NCBI GenBank assembly: GCA_022750195.1
Contig: JAKIWE010000001.1
Span: 804,672 to 868,671 of the forward strand
Direction of reading: 5' to 3'
DNA: 64,000 nucleotides
DNA from: Thermoplasmata archaeon
GTDB lineage: Archaea > Thermoplasmatota > Thermoplasmata > Lutacidiplasmatales > UBA184
The notes under the pieces are model-generated. The model did no database searches. It was given only the letters and a program-made list of their open reading frames with translations, and was not told where the DNA came from. Positions 36,406-45,241 of the stretch are shown here, in pieces. A program made the translations under genes and the position numbers. Within the stretch, counting starts at the first letter, position 1, and each line of letters opens with the position of its first letter.

Positions 36406-37391
36406 GAAGCGTTCCCCGAACTCGGACCAAGGTCGCCCAGCGCCCGGCGGACGAACACCCCGGCCATGCGCTTCCGGTAGTCCGGGGCGAGGAACGTATT
36501 GTGGACGGGGCGGACCTGACGCCGGATCTCTTCAGCGACCTTGTCGATCCGTTCGGGCGTCAGCGTCTCGCCCACGAGCGGTTCGGTCAGGGCGTCGAAT
36601 CTTCGGGGGTACGTCTCGAGCCCCCCGACCGCCAGTGCCAGGCTCGAGAGCCGTGCACCGTCGAACGAGGCGGCGGCCGCGACGCCGAGCTCGGGGAAAT
36701 CGAACGACGGGCGTACCCGCAACTTTCGGTAGCTCGCCCGTCGGCCTCGGCTGGCCTTGGGCAGGTGGACCGCGACCGCGAGCTCCCCGGGCGCGAGGCG
36801 GGTCCTCTTGATCCCGTCGCCCGTCGCGTCGTAGAGACCGAGGACCGGCACGCGACGCCGGCCCTCCGGACCGGCGATCTCGACCTCCGCGTCGACCACC
36901 GCGAGGGCGGGCGCGAGGTCGCCGCTGAAGGTCGCGTAGCACTTCTCCTTCTGAGGGACGACGTGGCACTTGTCGCCGTCGGCCTTCAGGCAGAAGCCGA
37001 GCGACTGCCGCCAGAAGTAGCTCTGGTTGAAGAAGAAGCAGCGCGTCTCGACGAGCAGGTTCCCGCCCACGGTGCCGCCGGCGCGCACGAGCGGCGTCGC
37101 GATCTCGCCCACGGCCGAAACGACACCAGGAAACCCGGCGCGCAGCGTCGGCTCGCGTTCCACGTCGGCGAGGCGGGCCATCGCCCCGATCCGCTCCGGC
37201 GTGATGCCGACGAGCTCGTCGACGCGGTCGAGCGCGATGAGATGGGGACGGACGTTGAGGTGCATCTTGTAGTTCGGCAGCAGGTCGGTGCCCCCGGCGA
37301 GGTAGTCGGACTGACCGGCGAATTCGCGTGCGAGTCGGACCGTCTCGTCCACGGTCGTGGGCCGATGGAGCTCGAACGGGTCGAGATGCAT
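36402..37391 (-). CDS. FAD subunit of molybdenum hydroxylase, HcrB-like with [4Fe-4S] insert
   Basis: A 329-residue flavin-binding subunit of the xanthine oxidase family. AGGTDLLPN (32-40) and TVGGNLL (107-113) are the FAD-binding motifs. C118, C134, C142 and C151 lie in an insert (GFCLKADGDKCH, EKCYATFSGD) that marks the beta subunit of 4-hydroxybenzoyl-CoA reductase, where it holds an extra [4Fe-4S] cluster. The gene starts 7 bp after the Mo subunit stop and is coupled by GTGA to the ParB-like gene. This suggests reductive chemistry on an aromatic acyl-CoA; the substrate is inferred. Confidence 0.85.
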   Translation of the reverse strand: MHLDPFELHRPTTVDETVRLAREFAGQSDYLAGGTDLLPNYKMHLNVRPHLIALDRVDELVGITPERIGAMARLADVEREPTLRAGFPGVVSAVGEIATPLVRAGGTVGGNLLVETRCFFFNQSYFWRQSLGFCLKADGDKCHVVPQKEKCYATFSGDLAPALAVVDAEVEIAGPEGRRRVPVLGLYDATGDGIKRTRLAPGELAVAVHLPKASRGRRASYRKLRVRPSFDFPELGVAAAASFDGARLSSLALAVGGLETYPRRFDALTEPLVGETLTPERIDKVAEEIRRQVRPVHNTFLAPDYRKRMAGVFVRRALGDLGPSSGNAS

Positions 37392-37398
37392 CGGCGCG

Positions 37399-39729
37399 CT
37401 ACGCCCCCTTCCACGGCCGGCCTTCGTGCTGGCGATCGTCGATCCCCTTGACCACCTTGTCAGGGGTGATCGGGAGGTCGTAGAACCGGACGCCGACGGC
37501 GTCGTACAGGGCGTTGGCGACCGCCGGCAACGTCGCGATCAACGGGCCTTCGCCCGCCTCTTTCGCCCCGAACGGGCCCTCCGGATCGTCGTCGCCGACG
37601 AGCAGGCATTCGACCTCGGGCATCTGGAACGGCATCGGGATCTTGTACTCGAGCAGCGCGGGGTTCAGGAGACGTGCGCCGCGGTAGTTCATCGACTCGC
37701 CCATCAGCTGGCCGAGGCCCATATGGATCGATCCCTCGATCTGTCCCTCGACGGCGAGTCGGTTGAGGACGCGGCCGCAGTCGAACGCCGCCCAGACCTT
37801 GGTCGCGCGGAACTCGCCGGTGTCGGCGTCCACCTTCACTTGGGCGACGTAGGCGGCGAAGGAGTACGCCGGCGCGGTCCCCGCGCGCGCCCCCTTGAAC
37901 GACCCGCCCATCGGCGGGGAGTTGTACGCTCCGGTGGCCGTGAGCGCGCCGGAGGTCTCCATCGCCTTGTGCAACGCCTCGAGGAAGCTCACCCCGATGT
38001 CGTCGCGGTGCCGGACATGGAGGCGCTCGTGGGCGACCACGAGGTGGTCCGGCGGATAGCCGGTAAGGACCGACGCGGCGTGGAGCAGCTTCTCCTTGAG
38101 CTGCTCGGCCGCGCGGCGCGCGGCGTTCCCCATCATGAAGGTGACCCGGCTCGAGTAGCTGCCAAGGTCGACCGGGCTCACGTCCGTGTCGACGCGCTGG
38201 ACGTGCACGCGGTCGAGGTCGACGCCGAGCACTTCGGCGACGATCGCCGCGAGCAGGGTGTTCGAACCCTGACCGATGTCCGCCTGCATCGAGTGGACGG
38301 CGATCCCGCCGTCCATGTCGACCTTGAGGTGCACCGTCGACTGGGGCATCTTCGGCGTGAAGTGGATCGGGCTGTTCGAGCCGGAGATGTAGAAGCCGCA
38401 GCCGAGCCCGACGCCCTCCCCGTAGGGAAGCTTCCGCCACTTCTCGGCGAACCCGCTCTTCTCGCGCGCGACCGTGAGGCACTTGCGGAAGGAGGTGGAA
38501 GTGATCCGGAACTCGTTGACGGTCTTGGAGTTCGGCGGGAGCGCGTTGAGGTGCCGGAGCTCGAACGGGTCGACGTTGAGCTTCTCAGCGAGCTCGTCGA
38601 GCGCGACCTCGATGGAGTAGCGGATGTTGGTGCCTCCGTGGGCGCGCATCGCGCCGCTCGGGGGCCGGTTGGTGTAGACGCGGCGGCCGCGGTACCGGAA
38701 GTTCGGCACGCGGTACGGCCCCATCGACAGCACGCCGTTGTAGTAGGTCGTGACGGTCCCGAACGAGCTCCAGGCGCCCCCGTCGATCAACGCCTCGATG
38801 TCGTAGGCGAGCAGTCGCCCGTCAGCGTCGGCCGCGATCCGGACGTCGTTCTGGGTCGGGTGTCGGCCGTGGTTCGTCAGGAAGACGTCCTCCCGGTCGA
38901 AGAGGATCTTCACCGGGTGGCCGGTCTCGATCGCCAAGGCGGCGCAGACGATCTCGTGCGGAAGCGGGTCGGATTTTCCGCCAAAGCCGCCGCCGACCTC
39001 GGGCTTGATGACACGGATCCGGTGCATCGGCAGGCCGAGCACTTCGCTCAACGAGCGGTGCAGGTAGTGGGGCACCTGCGTCGCGCTCCAGACGGTGAGC
39101 CGGCCGTCCGGGGTCGCGTCGGCGATCGTCGCCATCGGCTCGGTGAAGGCGTGAGTGACCCCGGCGAAGTTGCCCCGGACCCGGACCTGCACGGCGGCCT
39201 TCGCAAACGCGGCGTCCACGTCACCGAAGTGCTGGAGGACCTCCTTCTGGATGTTCGTCCCGGCGAGCCCTCGTCGGTGGATCGGTTCGGCGACCGGCGA
39301 GAGCCCCACGCGCGGGTCCGTGTACTCCGGCAGGACCTCGGCGTCGACCCGGATCGCGGCGAGCGCCCGCTCGGCCGTCAGCTCGTCGCGGGCGGCGACG
39401 GCCGCGATGATGTCGCCGATGTACCGGGCCTTGTCGACCGCGATGGCGGTCTCATCGTGGGTGATCGGGAGGACACCGAACGGTGTCGGATACTTCTCCC
39501 CGGTGAGGACCGCGTACACCCCCGGCATCGCACGGGCTGCGCTCGTGTCGATCGATCTCAGCCGGGCGTGGGGCCAAGGGCTGCGGAGGAGGCGCCCGAC
39601 GAGCATGCCGGGCCGCTTGATGTCGTCGGTGTACTCGGCCCGGCCCGTGACCTTGAGCGGGCCCTCGATGTAGGGGATTCGCGAACCGAGCAGGCGGAGC
39701 TCCTCGCGAGCGGGAGGGACCGCGCTCAC
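37399..39729 (-). CDS. Molybdopterin subunit of molybdenum hydroxylase, HcrA-like
   Basis: A 776-residue large subunit of the xanthine oxidase family. The start is the GTG at 39729, overlapping the 2Fe-2S stop as GTGA; longer frames extend into that gene. GGGFGGKSDP, RAHGGTNIRYSIE, ADIGQGSNT and FGAKEAGEG near the C-terminus are the family's molybdopterin and active-site stretches; the last holds the catalytic glutamate. The length is close to HcrA of 4-hydroxybenzoyl-CoA reductase. It is a cytoplasmic enzyme with the 2Fe-2S and FAD subunits encoded either side. Confidence 0.9.
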   Translation of the reverse strand: MSAVPPAREELRLLGSRIPYIEGPLKVTGRAEYTDDIKRPGMLVGRLLRSPWPHARLRSIDTSAARAMPGVYAVLTGEKYPTPFGVLPITHDETAIAVDKARYIGDIIAAVAARDELTAERALAAIRVDAEVLPEYTDPRVGLSPVAEPIHRRGLAGTNIQKEVLQHFGDVDAAFAKAAVQVRVRGNFAGVTHAFTEPMATIADATPDGRLTVWSATQVPHYLHRSLSEVLGLPMHRIRVIKPEVGGGFGGKSDPLPHEIVCAALAIETGHPVKILFDREDVFLTNHGRHPTQNDVRIAADADGRLLAYDIEALIDGGAWSSFGTVTTYYNGVLSMGPYRVPNFRYRGRRVYTNRPPSGAMRAHGGTNIRYSIEVALDELAEKLNVDPFELRHLNALPPNSKTVNEFRITSTSFRKCLTVAREKSGFAEKWRKLPYGEGVGLGCGFYISGSNSPIHFTPKMPQSTVHLKVDMDGGIAVHSMQADIGQGSNTLLAAIVAEVLGVDLDRVHVQRVDTDVSPVDLGSYSSRVTFMMGNAARRAAEQLKEKLLHAASVLTGYPPDHLVVAHERLHVRHRDDIGVSFLEALHKAMETSGALTATGAYNSPPMGGSFKGARAGTAPAYSFAAYVAQVKVDADTGEFRATKVWAAFDCGRVLNRLAVEGQIEGSIHMGLGQLMGESMNYRGARLLNPALLEYKIPMPFQMPEVECLLVGDDDPEGPFGAKEAGEGPLIATLPAVANALYDAVGVRFYDLPITPDKVVKGIDDRQHEGRPWKGA

Positions 39730-40193
39730 GGGGCCTCGGAGGCCGCCAGAATCGCTTCGATGATCTTCGTGTAGCCCGTGCAGCGGCATAGGTTCCCGCT
39801 CACGGCGCGTTCGACCTCGTCGCGGGTGGGGTGCGGATGCTCGCGCAACAGCGCGGTCCCGGTCACGATGAAGCCGGGCGTGCAAAAGCCGCACTGGGTC
39901 GCGCCGTGCTCGACGAACGCCTGCTGGACGGGGTTCAGTCCTTGGGGAGGAGAAACCCCCTCGATCGTCGTGATCGGGTGGCCCTCCGCCAGGTGCGCCA
40001 GGGTGAGGCAGGAGAGCGTCGGCCGACCGTCCAGGAGCACGGTGCAGCATCCGCAGGTACCCAGGTCGCAGCCGCGCTTCGTTCCCGTGAGGTTGAGCTC
40101 CTCCCGGAGCAGGTCGAGAAGGATCCGCTCCGGGGGACAGCTGATCTCGACGGGGTGGCCGTTGACCTCGAGGCGCAGGAGCTTCGAGCTCAT
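39726..40193 (-). CDS. 2Fe-2S subunit of molybdenum hydroxylase
   Basis: A 155-residue iron-sulphur subunit. The plant-ferredoxin-like N-terminal domain has GCDLGTCGCC plus a later cysteine. The C-terminal helical domain has CGFCTPG and CRCTGY. Together these bind the two [2Fe-2S] clusters that pass electrons between the Mo centre and the FAD. The ATG overlaps the XdhC-like stop as ATGA, and the stop overlaps the Mo subunit start as GTGA. Confidence 0.93.
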   Translation of the reverse strand: MSSKLLRLEVNGHPVEISCPPERILLDLLREELNLTGTKRGCDLGTCGCCTVLLDGRPTLSCLTLAHLAEGHPITTIEGVSPPQGLNPVQQAFVEHGATQCGFCTPGFIVTGTALLREHPHPTRDEVERAVSGNLCRCTGYTKIIEAILAASEAP

Positions 40194-41020
40194 CGGGCCA
40201 CCGGGACTTTCTTCTCCGAGCCGGCGCGCACCGGGGGTTCCGGGGCTCGGGGGTGTTGCTCCTGGATCAACTCGGCCACGATGCTCACGGCGATCTCCGC
40301 CGGGGTTTCCGCCCGGATCGCGACGCCCACGGGCGAGTGGACACGAGCAAGCGCTGCCCGCCCGACCCCCGCTTCCCGGAGCGACGCGAGCATCCGTTCC
40401 CGCTTTGCCGCGCTAGCGATGACGCCGATCCACCCCGAAAATCGGTCGACCGAGAGGCGAAGGAGCTCGGTGTCCTTCACCGCGTCGTAGCCGAGCAGGT
40501 AGAGGTGGGTGAACGCGGATGGGTCGAACCGGTCCCACAGCTCGCTGGGTGGGACGACCTCCCGGCGCTCGGCCTCCCGGAACCGGTCCGCCCCGACCCA
40601 TTCGGGCCGGTCGTCGGCGACGCTGAAGTCGTACTCCAGAGCTGGAAGGAGGTTCGCGAGCGCCTGCGCCACGTGGCCTCCGCCCCACAGCAGCAGGTTC
40701 GGCCGGGCGGGGACGTACTCGATCGCGATATCCACCGACCCCCCGCACCAGCTCGGAAGACCGCCCTCTTTCCACTTCTGCAGGTCGAAGTGGAGGAGCT
40801 CTCCTCGCCGTATGCGCATCGCGTGGGCGGCGTGCTCCTTAACCTTTTCTTCGAGCGCGGCGCCGCCGACGGTACCGAGGAAGCTCCGGTCGCCGCGGAT
40901 GATCATCGACGCGCCGATCTTGCCGGGGACCGACCCGATGGCGTTCACAACCATGGCGCGCACGAACGGTTCGTGACGCTCCATGAGCCGGAGCGCCTCG
41001 CGGGTCAGCCGCCGGTCCAT
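40190..41020 (-). CDS. XdhC/CoxI-family molybdenum cofactor maturation protein
   Basis: A 276-residue protein from the ATG at 41020, inside the last 16 bases of the MocA-like gene. The N-terminal XdhC domain (GSVPGKIGASM) and the C-terminal Rossmann domain (LLWGGGHVAQAL) are both present. XdhC proteins bind the cofactor, help its sulphuration or insertion, and deliver it to the apo-enzyme. It lies between mocA and the structural genes. A longer frame to 41263 runs through MocA and is rejected. Confidence 0.88.
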   Translation of the reverse strand: MDRRLTREALRLMERHEPFVRAMVVNAIGSVPGKIGASMIIRGDRSFLGTVGGAALEEKVKEHAAHAMRIRRGELLHFDLQKWKEGGLPSWCGGSVDIAIEYVPARPNLLLWGGGHVAQALANLLPALEYDFSVADDRPEWVGADRFREAERREVVPPSELWDRFDPSAFTHLYLLGYDAVKDTELLRLSVDRFSGWIGVIASAAKRERMLASLREAGVGRAALARVHSPVGVAIRAETPAEIAVSIVAELIQEQHPRAPEPPVRAGSEKKVPVAR

Positions 41021-41679
41021 CGCTGCTCCTCTCGGGGCTCTCGGGCCTGCCAGGCGGCGAGGTTCCGGTCGTACTCGGGCCAGCTGTCCACGGTCGCGAC
41101 GACCCCGGGGTCGTCGACCGCGACGCGGCGGACCTGGGGACCGTAATGGGCCATCAGGTTGCGGAGCGGCTCGGAGCGTCCCATCTGGCGTACGAGCTCG
41201 AGCACGGGAGGGCGGAGGATCACCGGATGTCCTCCTCGTCCCTCGAAGGTCGGGATCACCCACAGCGCCAGCGCGTCTCTCGCCGCGACGTGGCCGAGCT
41301 CCAGCACTGTTTCGGCGCGGACGAACGGGTGGTCGATCGGCCAGACGACGACGCTCTGTTCAGGGTCGAGCCGGTCGAGGCCGGTTTGGAGCGAGCCGGT
41401 CCGGCCGTCGGTCCAGAGCGGATTCTCGACGACCGTGACCGAGGCCTCTCGCAGATGAGGTCGCGAGGCCTCGGCGTGGGGGCCGAGCACGACGATCACC
41501 GGGTCGAGCTCCGCCTCCCGGGCAAGACGGCTCACGCGGACGAGGCTCACCTCCGGACCGATGCGGACGGTCGCCTTCGGGTAGCCGCCCATCCGGCGGG
41601 ACGCCCCGGCCGCGAGGATGACCCCGGCCGCCCACGACGGCCGGTGGCGGTCGCCGTCGGCGGCCGGATTCTCCCACAT
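41005..41679 (-). CDS. MobA/MocA-like molybdenum cofactor nucleotidyltransferase
   Basis: A 224-residue nucleotidyltransferase. ILAAGASRRMGGYPK is the signature of the MobA/MocA family, and PIDHPFVRAE holds the metal-binding aspartate position. MocA adds CMP to molybdopterin, giving the dinucleotide cofactor used by xanthine-oxidase-type enzymes. It is the first gene of the hydroxylase operon, with the ATG about 33-41 bp downstream of a TATA box shared with rps19e. Confidence 0.88.
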   Translation of the reverse strand: MWENPAADGDRHRPSWAAGVILAAGASRRMGGYPKATVRIGPEVSLVRVSRLAREAELDPVIVVLGPHAEASRPHLREASVTVVENPLWTDGRTGSLQTGLDRLDPEQSVVVWPIDHPFVRAETVLELGHVAARDALALWVIPTFEGRGGHPVILRPPVLELVRQMGRSEPLRNLMAHYGPQVRRVAVDDPGVVATVDSWPEYDRNLAAWQAREPREEQRWTGG

Positions 41680-41711
41680 GCGAGGTGCTTTCGAGAGAAC
41701 TCATGCCTATG

Positions 41712-41720
41712 TTTAAATAA
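41712..41720. promoter_or_regulatory. Shared TATA region of mocA and rps19e
   Basis: TTTAAATAA lies 28-36 bp before the ATG of rps19e and about 33-41 bp before the ATG of the MocA-like gene on the other strand. The core TTTAAA is a palindrome and can be read both ways. Confidence 0.6.
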
Positions 41721-41747
41721 CTCCGCCCGCTGGCCGCGCCGGTTATC

Positions 41748-42203
41748 ATGACCCGAGCGACCGACGTCCCCACCTCCGTCCTGCTCCCGCGCCTTGCGCT
41801 GGAGCTCCGGGGCCGTCCGGCGATCCAGCCTCCGCCCTGGGCGGGATTCGCCAAAACCGGCGTGAACCGTCAGCGCGCCCCCACCCAGCCGGACTGGTGG
41901 TACCTCCGGAGCGCCTCCGTGCTGAGGAAGTTCTACATCCGAGGACCGACCGGCGTCGCGCGGATGGCCGCGGAGTACGGCGGCAAGCGGGACCGAGGTT
42001 CCGCCCCCTACCACGCCCGCAGCGGCTCGCGCTCGGTCGTCCGGGAGATCGTCCAGCAGCTCGAGCACGCCGGCCTGGTAGAACCGCTGAAGAAGCGCGG
42101 GCGCCGGCTCAGCGCCGACGGTCAGAAGCTCATCGCCACGGTCGCCAGAGATACGCTCAAGCAGCTCGCGGAGAAGCAGCCCGAGCTCGCCAAGTACCTC
42201 TGA
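41748..42203 (+). CDS. rps19e: Ribosomal protein S19e
   Basis: A 151-residue protein of the S19e family, a small-subunit protein of archaea and eukaryotes. WWYLRSASVLRKFYIRGPTGVARMAAEYGG is the family core and GLVEPLKKRGRRLSADGQKLI the C-terminal winged-helix part. It is the first gene of the unit with the PDCD5, L39e, L31e and aIF6 genes, and probably leaderless. Confidence 0.95.
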   Translation: MTRATDVPTSVLLPRLALELRGRPAIQPPPWAGFAKTGVNRQRAPTQPDWWYLRSASVLRKFYIRGPTGVARMAAEYGGKRDRGSAPYHARSGSRSVVREIVQQLEHAGLVEPLKKRGRRLSADGQKLIATVARDTLKQLAEKQPELAKYL

Positions 42204-42232
42204 TCGGTTGGAACGGACCTACCGCTAGAGCG

Positions 42233-42589
42233 ATGGACGGGGACGCAGAGCTCGCCGAACTCCGCCGACGGCGCATGCAGCAGATTCAAGAGATGCAGGC
42301 CCAGGCCGCCTACGGAAACCCCCAGGCGATCGTCCAGCAGCAGGCGGAGGCCGAGCGTCGGGACGCCGAGCGCCAGGAGGCGCTCCGGCGGGTCTTCACT
42401 CCCGAGGCCCGCGAGCGCCTCGCCCGGATCCGCATGACGCGACCGGAGGTCGCCCAGGCGGCCGAGCAGCAGGTGCTGACGCTGGCCGCGCAGGGACGCC
42501 TCCAACGGATGGTCGACGACGCGACCCTCCGTCTGTTGCTCGAGCGGCTGAATCCCGAGCGACGGGAAATCAATATCACCCGACGGTAG
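42233..42589 (+). CDS. PDCD5-family DNA-binding protein
   Basis: A 118-residue all-helical protein of the PDCD5/TFAR19 family, which usually lies between S19e and L39e in archaea. The N-terminal helix reads [11 protein letters not shown], and the family core [19 protein letters not shown] is intact. Archaeal members bind DNA or act with prefoldin/chaperonin; the role is unsettled. I chose the ATG at 42233 for its fit to the family start. Confidence 0.92.
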   Translation: MDGDAELAELRRRRMQQIQEMQAQAAYGNPQAIVQQQAEAERRDAERQEALRRVFTPEARERLARIRMTRPEVAQAAEQQVLTLAAQGRLQRMVDDATLRLLLERLNPERREINITRR

Positions 42590-42608
42590 GTCGGTCGGGC
42601 GGTCTCTC

Positions 42609-42767
42609 ATGGCGAATCGAAGGAAGAGTCTCGCGCGGAAGACCCGCCTGTTCCGCGCGGTCCGCCGGAACCGGCGCGTTCCGGCGTGGGTGATCCAGCG
42701 CACGAACCGTCAGGTGACCCGCCATCCGAAGCGCCGCACCTGGAAGCGCGGCCACCTCCACCTCTGA
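42609..42767 (+). CDS. rpl39e: Ribosomal protein L39e
   Basis: A 52-residue basic protein read directly from the sequence. [20 protein letters not shown] is the L39e core, a small protein that lines the exit tunnel of the large subunit. The ATG follows the PDCD5 stop by 19 bp, and the L31e ATG comes 12 bp after its stop. Confidence 0.95.
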   Translation: MANRRKSLARKTRLFRAVRRNRRVPAWVIQRTNRQVTRHPKRRTWKRGHLHL

Positions 42768-42779
42768 ACCGGACGATCC

Positions 42780-43085
42780 ATGGCACGCGAAACGAAGAAG
42801 AGCCGCACCGAGGAGCTCGAGCGCGAGTACACCATCCCGCTCCGGCCGAGCCAGCACCAGCCGTCGCGTCGGCGGCGCGCCGGTCACGCCCTCGAGACGG
42901 TGCGCCGGTTCGTCATGCGCCACATGAAGGGCGCCCGCGCCGACGTCTGGATCGACCCTCGGTTGAACGAGTACATCTGGGAGCGCGGCATCCAGCACCT
43001 CCCGCGGCAAGTCCGCGTGAAGGCGATCCGGTTCGAGGACGGCCTCATCGAGGTCGACCTGCTCGAGCACGGCGCGTCCGCCTGA
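42780..43085 (+). CDS. rpl31e: Ribosomal protein L31e
   Basis: A 101-residue L31e protein near the tunnel exit of the large subunit. The family pattern is clear from RRFVMRHMKGARADVWIDPRLNEYIWERG, followed by LPRQVRVKAIRFEDGLIEVDL. The N-terminus is about 15 residues longer than usual and rich in charged residues. The aIF6 gene follows 16 bp downstream. Confidence 0.95.
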   Translation: MARETKKSRTEELEREYTIPLRPSQHQPSRRRRAGHALETVRRFVMRHMKGARADVWIDPRLNEYIWERGIQHLPRQVRVKAIRFEDGLIEVDLLEHGASA

Positions 43086-43101
43086 CGCCGGGAGCGACGG
43101 G

Positions 43102-43767
43102 GTGCCGGTCGGGCGGGCGACCTTCGCGGGGAGCCCGTTCCTTGGGGTCCATCTAAAGGTCGGGGAGAACGCGGCCGTCGTGCCGCCGTCGACGCCGGGG
43201 CCTCTGCTCCACCTGCTGGAGAGCCTGTTCCACGTGCCGCTCGTGCGAACGCGCCTGTTCGACACCGAGGTCGTCGGCTCGTTCGTGACGTTCAACACGC
43301 ACGGCGTCGCCGTGGGCGCCTATCTTCGACAGAGCGAGCTCGACGCGTTGAAGGCCGTCGGCCCGGTGCACGAGGTGCGCGGCCGGTTCAACGCTCTCGG
43401 CAACAACGTGCTGGCCAACGACCGTGGTGCGATCGTGAACCCGGATCTCTCCGACGACGCCGTCGCGGCGATCGGCCGCGCCCTGGAGGTCCCCGCCCGA
43501 CGGGGCACCATCGCGGGGCTCGGCACCGTCGGGATGGTGGGGATCGCGACGAACGTGGGCGTCGTCCTTCATCCGAAGGTCACCGAGCACGAGGCCCGGG
43601 CGATCGAGGAGGTGCTGGGGGTGCCGGCCCACCGCTCCACGGCGAACTTTGGCGTTCCCGTGGTCGGCGCCTGCCTCGTGGCGAACAGCAAGGCGATCCT
43701 CGCCGGGCGACCGACGACCTCGGTCGAGATCTCGCACCTCCAAGAGGGGCTGCAGGTCTTCGACTAG
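43102..43767 (+). CDS. eif6: Translation initiation factor aIF6
   Basis: A 221-residue five-bladed factor that binds the large subunit and blocks early joining with the small subunit. GSFVTFNTHGVAVG, GNNVLANDRGAIVNP and GTIAGLGTVGMVGIATNVGV are repeat-derived motifs of the family. The GTG start is 16 bp after L31e. The order L39e-L31e-aIF6 is usual in Euryarchaeota. The L18a/LX and prefoldin genes that often follow are absent here. Confidence 0.95.
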   Translation: MPVGRATFAGSPFLGVHLKVGENAAVVPPSTPGPLLHLLESLFHVPLVRTRLFDTEVVGSFVTFNTHGVAVGAYLRQSELDALKAVGPVHEVRGRFNALGNNVLANDRGAIVNPDLSDDAVAAIGRALEVPARRGTIAGLGTVGMVGIATNVGVVLHPKVTEHEARAIEEVLGVPAHRSTANFGVPVVGACLVANSKAILAGRPTTSVEISHLQEGLQVFD

Positions 43768-43851
43768 GCGCATCGGCGGCAGGCCGGCTGCTCGAGTGGT
43801 TCGAAACTAAGATACCGCCGGGGCTTGTTCCGCCGACCGGAGCGTCCGCGC

Positions 43852-44370
43852 GTGCAGCTGAAACCGCTCTACCGACTACAGTTCGTCTATCCCCGCGACT
43901 GGGAGGTCGATATCGCGGGGCCCGGCGGCCACGAGCAGCAGGTGTTCTTGCTGGCCGAGGGAACGGTCGAGGGACGCCTCCAGGGTCGGTTCCACGGGGC
44001 GAACTATCCCCGTCGCCGGACCGACCGAACGGCGGTGACCGACCTCCGAGGGGCGATCGAGTGCTCGGACGGCGCGACCGTGCTGGTCGAGTACCGGGGG
44101 TTCGGCCGGGCGCACACGCCCGAAAACGACCGGGTCGCCGGCGCCGACCGACGGGAGTGGGTGGCCACGGCCTTCCACTTGAGTGACCACGAGAACTATC
44201 GCTGGCTGAACGACGTGGTCGGGGTGGGCACCGGCCATGTGGGACCTCCTCCTTCGCCGGCGGATCCGCCGGATCCGCGAGCCGTTCCCGGACCGCAAGC
44301 CTCGCTGTTGCTGGACGTCGCGGAGCTGGTCTGGGAACCGGCGCCACCTGCGTTTCCACCCCGAGATTGA
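43852..44370 (+). CDS. DUF3237-like protein
   Basis: A 172-residue beta-rich protein resembling the DUF3237/UPF0311 family, with LKPLYRLQF at its start and paired G-rich strands. I chose the GTG at 43852, preceded by GGAG at 43839-43842, over the TTG at 43825. The C-terminal part has a Pro-rich loop. The function of the family is unknown. It stands in the place where L18a would be expected after aIF6. Confidence 0.65.
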   Translation: MQLKPLYRLQFVYPRDWEVDIAGPGGHEQQVFLLAEGTVEGRLQGRFHGANYPRRRTDRTAVTDLRGAIECSDGATVLVEYRGFGRAHTPENDRVAGADRREWVATAFHLSDHENYRWLNDVVGVGTGHVGPPPSPADPPDPRAVPGPQASLLLDVAELVWEPAPPAFPPRD

Positions 44371-44470
44371 CCCGGGGCGCAGTCTCCGAGAGGATCGCTT
44401 CACCGAAGCCCAGACGGTGGGGCGTCGGAACCGGGGTTGAATTCCGAGGCGAGGAACGAGCGAAACTCAC

Positions 44471-45241
44471 GTGCCTTTGGACGGCCTGGCCCGAACTGTG
44501 TCGGATCCTCCGACCGCGAGAGTCCGCCGGACGTGGTACGCCGGACCGGATTCGTGGCAGGGGGAGCTCTGGACGATGCTCCATCTCCCGTACACCGGCA
44601 TGGTCCTGGCCTTCGTGGTCCTCGGCGCATCGCTCTCCCCCACGCTCTCCTGGCCGGTGCTGCTGGCGACCTTGAGCGCCTACTTTCTCGCCCTCGGTAT
44701 CGGCTCGCACTTCCTCGACCAGCTGCCGGGGATGGGCTCGCGGTACGTCCGCCACTGGCCGTCGTGGGCGTTGGGGGTCGTCGGGACGCTAGGGGTGACC
44801 GGCGGCGTCGTCATCGGGGCGGCGGGAGCCGTCGTCCGCCTGGGTCCGTGGTTCCTCGTGTTGGTGGCGGCCCAGGGAACGGTCGCGGTCGGGTACCCGC
44901 TGGCCCCGAAGTTCGCGGGCCTTCTACATCGGGACTCGGTCTTCGCAATTTCGTGGGGCGCCCTCCCGTTCCTCATCAGCTTCTACGCACAATCCCGCTC
45001 GATCACGATCGCCGCACTTCTCGTCGGTGCGAGCCTCGCGCTGGTAGCCGTCGTCGAAATCCGGGCCTCGCGGGCATCCCGGGAGGCCCGACGGCGGGGT
45101 GCCGTCCAACCCTCGCCCGGGGGTGCGGGGCGACCGACGCCCGGGCGACGACGACCCGAGCTCGTCCTTCAGGCGCTCGTGGCGGGCTCGATGTTAGCGG
45201 CGGCGGCTTCGTTGGCCCTTCGCGTTGCATCGGGGGGGTGA
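44471..45241 (+). CDS. Integral membrane protein, possibly UbiA-like
   Basis: A 256-residue protein with about seven hydrophobic segments. GIGSHFLDQLPGMGSRY in the second loop recalls the aspartate-rich loops of UbiA prenyltransferases, though a clear DxxxD pair is not seen. The stop overlaps the GTG of the UbiE-like methyltransferase as GTGA. Pairing with a UbiE-like enzyme makes a role in quinone or prenyl-lipid synthesis plausible but unproven. A TTGAATTCC stretch lies about 27-35 bp upstream. Confidence 0.55.
   Translation: MPLDGLARTVSDPPTARVRRTWYAGPDSWQGELWTMLHLPYTGMVLAFVVLGASLSPTLSWPVLLATLSAYFLALGIGSHFLDQLPGMGSRYVRHWPSWALGVVGTLGVTGGVVIGAAGAVVRLGPWFLVLVAAQGTVAVGYPLAPKFAGLLHRDSVFAISWGALPFLISFYAQSRSITIAALLVGASLALVAVVEIRASRASREARRRGAVQPSPGGAGRPTPGRRRPELVLQALVAGSMLAAAASLALRVASGG

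Noticed and set aside
43768..43815. tRNA-like GTGGTTCGAAAC
   Set aside because: No acceptor, D or anticodon stems can be drawn around it.
44437..45237. N-terminal extension of the methyltransferase
   Set aside because: It runs in another frame through the membrane gene; the GTG at 45238 with a GTGA overlap fits better.
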